Positions 7,195 to 9,767 of a stretch of 9,767 bases of DNA are shown one piece after another. This DNA is from Clostridia bacterium (GTDB lineage: Bacteria; Bacillota; Clostridia; Oscillospirales; CAG-382). The position numbers were made by a program, and so were the translations under genes. The stretch's first letter is position 1, and every line of letters begins with the position of its first letter. The notes under the pieces were generated by a model, which saw nothing but the letters and a program-made list of their open reading frames with translations, was not told where the DNA came from and ran no database searches. Where the stretch lies: assembly GCA_017938055.1 (NCBI GenBank), contig JAGBCG010000004.1, positions 1 to 9,767 of the forward strand. The letters run 5' to 3'.

Positions 7195-8298
7195 ATGAAT
7201 AAGTTCTTCAAAATTTTGTTGTTTGCAATGGTTGCACTTTTGTGTATGTCGGTAGTTTCATTTGCTGCTGATGAGGTTGTGGATTCCGCTTCTGAACAGC
7301 AAACAGATGATACATTTACTGTTTTCTGTCTTGGCAATTCACTTCTTTTGCACGGCCCAAGTGAAAACATTGGCTGGTATGGAAACTGGGGCATGGCGGC
7401 TTCTGCTGAGGATAGAGATTACTTTTGTGTAATGCAGAAGTTACTCAAAAATGATTTTCCCGATATGAAGAGTGAATGGTACAGAGAAAGCGTTTATTTG
7501 TTTGAAAGGGCAATTTCTTCTTCTCTTGATGCTGACTATACTGATGTGCTGGAAGGTGCTTTTGGTGCAAAGATGAGAGAAGTTATGCCTGACGTTGTTA
7601 CATTCCAGTTTGGCGACAATACACCTGCATCTGAGATTACAGCTGAATCATATGCTTATGCGATGGGACAGTGCATTGATTTTTGCCGCAGTATAAATCC
7701 TGATGTAAAAATCATTCTTGCTAAGAATTTCTATGGTGGTACAGCAAAAATCAAAGGTGCTGAACTTGCAGCAGCAAACAAGGCAGTTGCACTTGTAGAC
7801 CTTTCTGTATATAACCTTAATGAATATAAAGCTGGCAGCTTGTATGAAAATTCAGGCGTTGCAGGACATCCAAGTGACCTTGGCATGCAAAAAATCGCCG
7901 AAACCTTTTACGAGGTTATCAAGATTTACGCTGCAGGTGGAGAAATCGAATACGACTTTTCTTTGATAATTGACGGTAATGCTGCAAAACTCAAGGCTGA
8001 ACCTATGTATGAAGAAGAAACTGTTTATATCTCTCTTAAAGATGTGTGCACAAATCTCGGGTATCTTGTATCTTTTGATGCATCATATAAAGCTACTTGT
8101 GTATCCTTTGGTAAAGAAAGAATAATTATACCTGAAAACTGTCAATACATTATGTTCACTAATAAGCTTGTAAAGCTTTCAAGTGCTGTAAAGACTTTGG
8201 ACGATGGCGAAATTTTTGTTCCAATCGACTTTTTCAACGCCCTTGGCATGAAGGTTGAATATTATAAGAGTATGAACCGTGTTATCGTTATGTCTTAG
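7195..8298 (+). CDS. Secreted SGNH/GDSL-type hydrolase with C-terminal stalk (copper amine oxidase N-like) domain
   Basis: The protein has 367 residues. Residues 1-25 form a signal peptide: basic start MNKFFK, hydrophobic core, and probable signal peptidase I cleavage around SFA-A (22-25). Residues about 40-245 are an SGNH hydrolase-like domain: CLGNSLLLHG with candidate nucleophile Ser49, GWYGNWGMAAS at 60-70, QFGDNTP at 138-144 with candidate Asn142, and GVAGHPSDLGM at 221-231 with candidate His225. The Asp usually three residues before this His is absent (Val222). Residues about 255-366 (IIDGNAAKLKAEPMYEEET, ISLKDVCTNLGY, FVPIDFFNALGMKVEYY) resemble the copper amine oxidase N-terminal or stalk domain common in Firmicute surface proteins. 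AAAGGAG at 7180-7186 lies eight bases before ATG. Such hydrolases often remove acyl groups from glycans, but substrate is not shown by the sequence. A close paralogue follows directly. Confidence 0.85.
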   Translation: MNKFFKILLFAMVALLCMSVVSFAADEVVDSASEQQTDDTFTVFCLGNSLLLHGPSENIGWYGNWGMAASAEDRDYFCVMQKLLKNDFPDMKSEWYRESVYLFERAISSSLDADYTDVLEGAFGAKMREVMPDVVTFQFGDNTPASEITAESYAYAMGQCIDFCRSINPDVKIILAKNFYGGTAKIKGAELAAANKAVALVDLSVYNLNEYKAGSLYENSGVAGHPSDLGMQKIAETFYEVIKIYAAGGEIEYDFSLIIDGNAAKLKAEPMYEEETVYISLKDVCTNLGYLVSFDASYKATCVSFGKERIIIPENCQYIMFTNKLVKLSSAVKTLDDGEIFVPIDFFNALGMKVEYYKSMNRVIVMS

Positions 8299-8317
8299 TC
8301 TTTAAAAAGGCTTGAAC

Positions 8318-8324
8318 AAAGGAG
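8318..8324 (+). promoter_or_regulatory. Ribosome binding site of the second hydrolase gene
   Basis: AAAGGAG ten bases before ATG 8335 supports independent initiation there, even though the preceding gene is in the same frame and its TAG stop (8296-8298) is the only stop between them. The stretch after it resembles the leader of the first hydrolase gene (GGAGATTT followed by AATA), consistent with duplication of leader and gene. Confidence 0.65.
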
Positions 8325-8334
8325 ATTTAATAAA

Positions 8335-9477
8335 ATGCTCAATGCAGATACATATAAACACGACAGCAGATACTATACAACGGATACTGTCGGCAACGAG
8401 CTTGTTGTTGTAGATAATCCCGATAATTCCGGTAATAATGTGTTTTTTCTTGAATCCTCAGCAGTCGGGAAACAGGCGTGTACGTATTTATGGTTAGATA
8501 CCACTCTTGAGCCTGGTGAAACATATAAAATCACTTATGATATTTTTGTTGAAAAAGATGCGACGGGAGCACCAGCCTCAAATCCATCGACAAACGTATG
8601 TTTTAAATATGCACAGTCGGATGTTGACGGCGGTCAAGTAAAAGACCATATCCTTACAGTAGAGGGCTTTGCTGTCGGAAAATGGAAGCATATTTTAATG
8701 ACCTGTACAGTTCCCGAAACACTTCTTGTGGATAAGCCTATGGCAGTTGGAATTTTCGTTAATCCCACGGGTGAAAACGGCACAAGCTTTTATATTGATA
8801 ACGTATCGGTTACAGAGTTCTCAAAAACTAAAAAGGATGATGGAACTATTACCGTAATGTGCCTTGGAAACTCGCTTCTTAATCATGGGGCAGCTGCTCA
8901 TATCGGCTGGTACGGAAACTGGGGCATGGCTGCTTCAGCATACGATAAGGATTATTTTTCCGTCATGAAAAAAATGTTCAATAAAGACTTTCCCGATGTG
9001 AAAAGTGAATGGTACAGAGAAGGTGCTTACCTGTTTGAAAGGGATATTTCCGGCTCTGTTGATAACGATTATGCTGATTTGATTCTATCAACGTTTGGTC
9101 GTAAAATTAAGGCAATAGTACCGGATATAATTACGTTCCAGTTTGGCGACAACACACCGGTTTCTCAGATTACTTCCGAGTCCTTTTCTAATGCGCTCAT
9201 ACAATGTATTGATTTTTGTTATAGCGTAAATCCTGGCATGAAGATAATCCTTAGTAAAAATTTCTATGGTCCTGATGTAAAAATACAAGGTGCACTGATT
9301 GCAGCTCAACGCAGAAATGTTGAAATTGTTGACCTTTCTGTGCATAATATTGATGAGAATAAGGCGTTGGGACAATATGAACATTCGGGTGTTGCAGGAC
9401 ATCCTAATGATATTGGCATGGAAAAGGTGGCAAAAACTTTTTATGCAGCTATAAAAAACTTTGTTTTGAAAAAGTAA
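8335..9477 (+). CDS. SGNH/GDSL-type hydrolase with N-terminal carbohydrate-binding-like domain, no signal peptide
   Basis: The protein has 380 residues. Residues about 10-162 look like a beta-sandwich carbohydrate-binding module (CBM4/9-like): LEPGETYKITYDIFV at 58-72, GKWKHILMTCTVPE around 115-128, and the typical ending FYIDNVSVTEF at 152-162. Residues about 171-376 are a second copy of the hydrolase domain of the preceding gene (about 62% identity by hand over 206 positions): CLGNSLLNHG with Ser180, GWYGNWGMAAS from 191, QFGDNTP with Asn273, and GVAGHPNDIGM with His356; again no Asp three residues before the His. No hydrophobic N-terminus is seen, which is odd for a domain pair expected outside the cell. 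It starts 36 bases after the first gene, shares its frame, and ends just before a terminator. The CBM call is by pattern of the segment ends only and is less certain than the hydrolase call. Confidence 0.8.
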   Translation: MLNADTYKHDSRYYTTDTVGNELVVVDNPDNSGNNVFFLESSAVGKQACTYLWLDTTLEPGETYKITYDIFVEKDATGAPASNPSTNVCFKYAQSDVDGGQVKDHILTVEGFAVGKWKHILMTCTVPETLLVDKPMAVGIFVNPTGENGTSFYIDNVSVTEFSKTKKDDGTITVMCLGNSLLNHGAAAHIGWYGNWGMAASAYDKDYFSVMKKMFNKDFPDVKSEWYREGAYLFERDISGSVDNDYADLILSTFGRKIKAIVPDIITFQFGDNTPVSQITSESFSNALIQCIDFCYSVNPGMKIILSKNFYGPDVKIQGALIAAQRRNVEIVDLSVHNIDENKALGQYEHSGVAGHPNDIGMEKVAKTFYAAIKNFVLKK

Positions 9478-9492
9478 AGAGAATAAATATTT

Positions 9493-9519
9493 AAGTACCG
9501 CATTTTGCGGTACTTTTTT
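9493..9519 (+). terminator. Rho-independent terminator after the hydrolase genes
   Basis: AAGTACCGCA (9493-9502) pairs with TGCGGTACTT (9506-9515) around a TTT loop, giving up to ten base pairs, with a T6 run at 9514-9519. It lies 16 bases after the stop of the second hydrolase gene and separates it from the next unit. Confidence 0.92.
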
Positions 9520-9553
9520 ACTTTGAAAAGATAAAAGAAAACACAGTGTATTT

Positions 9554-9619
9554 AAAATGTAAAAAAATATGTTTTTGTATAAAAAAACTATTCCATTTAC
9601 GATTTAAATGTGTTATAAT
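9554..9619 (+). promoter_or_regulatory. Extended -10 promoter with phased A/T tracts, upstream of cdaA-like gene
   Basis: TGTTATAAT at 9611-9619 is a perfect extended -10 (TG, one base, TATAAT). The -35 region at 9591-9596 (TTCCAT) is poor, as often with extended -10 promoters. Just upstream are A4 (9554-9557), A7 (9561-9567), T5 (9572-9576) and A7 (9581-9587); the last three are centred at 9564, 9574 and 9584, one helical turn apart, suggesting curvature or an UP-type element. The rest of the 183-base gap holds only the terminator and the ribosome binding site (GGAGG 9647-9651). Confidence 0.6.
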
Positions 9620-9660
9620 TACATTGATATATTTTAAATTAAAATTGGAGGTTTGTTGCT

Positions 9661-9767
9661 GTGGATATAATTAAAAATACAGGCTCATACATTCTTAGCA
9701 GACTGACTGCAATGACGTTTTTTGATATACTTGATATAGCCATAGTGTCTGTAATTTTTTACTATAT
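9661..9767 (+). CDS. cdaA: Probable CdaA diadenylate cyclase, N-terminal part (cut by window end)
   Basis: GTG start preceded by GGAGG at 9647-9651 with nine-base spacing. Only 35 codons are visible: MDIIKNTGSYILSRLTAM, then TFFDILDIAIVSVIFYY. A short amphipathic start followed by a 'DILDIxIVxxIxY' first membrane helix is the usual opening of CdaA (DacA/YbbP), the membrane-bound enzyme that makes c-di-AMP from two ATP and controls potassium and osmotic balance. The catalytic DGA and RHR motifs lie beyond the window, so this rests on N-terminal resemblance alone. Another small membrane protein is possible. It is transcribed from its own promoter, after a terminator, so it is not part of the hydrolase unit. 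Confidence 0.6.
   Translation, partial: MDIIKNTGSYILSRLTAMTFFDILDIAIVSVIFYY

Overview
The window looks like chromosomal DNA of an anaerobic clostridial Firmicute. The evidence is moderately AT-rich coding sequence, strong AAGGAG/AAAGGAG ribosome binding sites, a purE-M-N-D-L gene order, a FGAM synthase of the single-chain PurL+glutaminase type, a surface protein with a copper-amine-oxidase-N-like (stalk) domain, and a likely cdaA start. A ruminococcal (Oscillospiraceae-like) origin is plausible, but that is inference.

Positions 1-7097 hold the distal part of a de novo purine biosynthesis operon, all on the + strand with gaps of 5-21 bases or a short overlap: purE (5' end cut by the window edge), purM, purN, purD and purL. 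Together they encode AIR carboxylation (PurE), AIR synthesis (PurM), GAR formylation (PurN), GAR synthesis (PurD) and FGAM synthesis (PurL). purC, purF and purH are not in the window; purH is often beside purN and purD, and here it is absent from between them. Two genes carry apparent lesions. purE has an in-frame TGA exactly where a conserved glycine is expected. purL is split by a one-base frame break in an A6 run between the synthetase part and the glutaminase part. They are either true mutations (a decaying operon) or sequencing/assembly errors.

Positions 7098-9520 hold a small separate unit. A good sigma-A-like promoter (TTGACA-17-TAGAAT) lies just upstream of two tandem paralogous SGNH/GDSL-type hydrolase genes, closed by a clear intrinsic terminator. 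The first protein has a signal peptide, the hydrolase domain and a C-terminal stalk domain. The second has an N-terminal carbohydrate-binding-like beta domain followed by the same hydrolase domain, but no visible signal peptide. The hydrolase domains are about 62% identical by hand alignment. Substrates are unknown; a cell-surface or extracellular glycan ester is a reasonable guess.

Positions 9520-9767 hold an AT-rich intergenic region with helically phased A/T tracts and an extended -10 promoter. It leads into the first 35 codons of a GTG-started membrane protein resembling the N-terminus of the diadenylate cyclase CdaA.

I saw no RNA genes, CRISPR, insertion sequences or phage genes. The most unusual points are the paired lesions in the purine operon and the divergent domain architecture of the tandem hydrolases. 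I do not see a clearly new multi-gene system.
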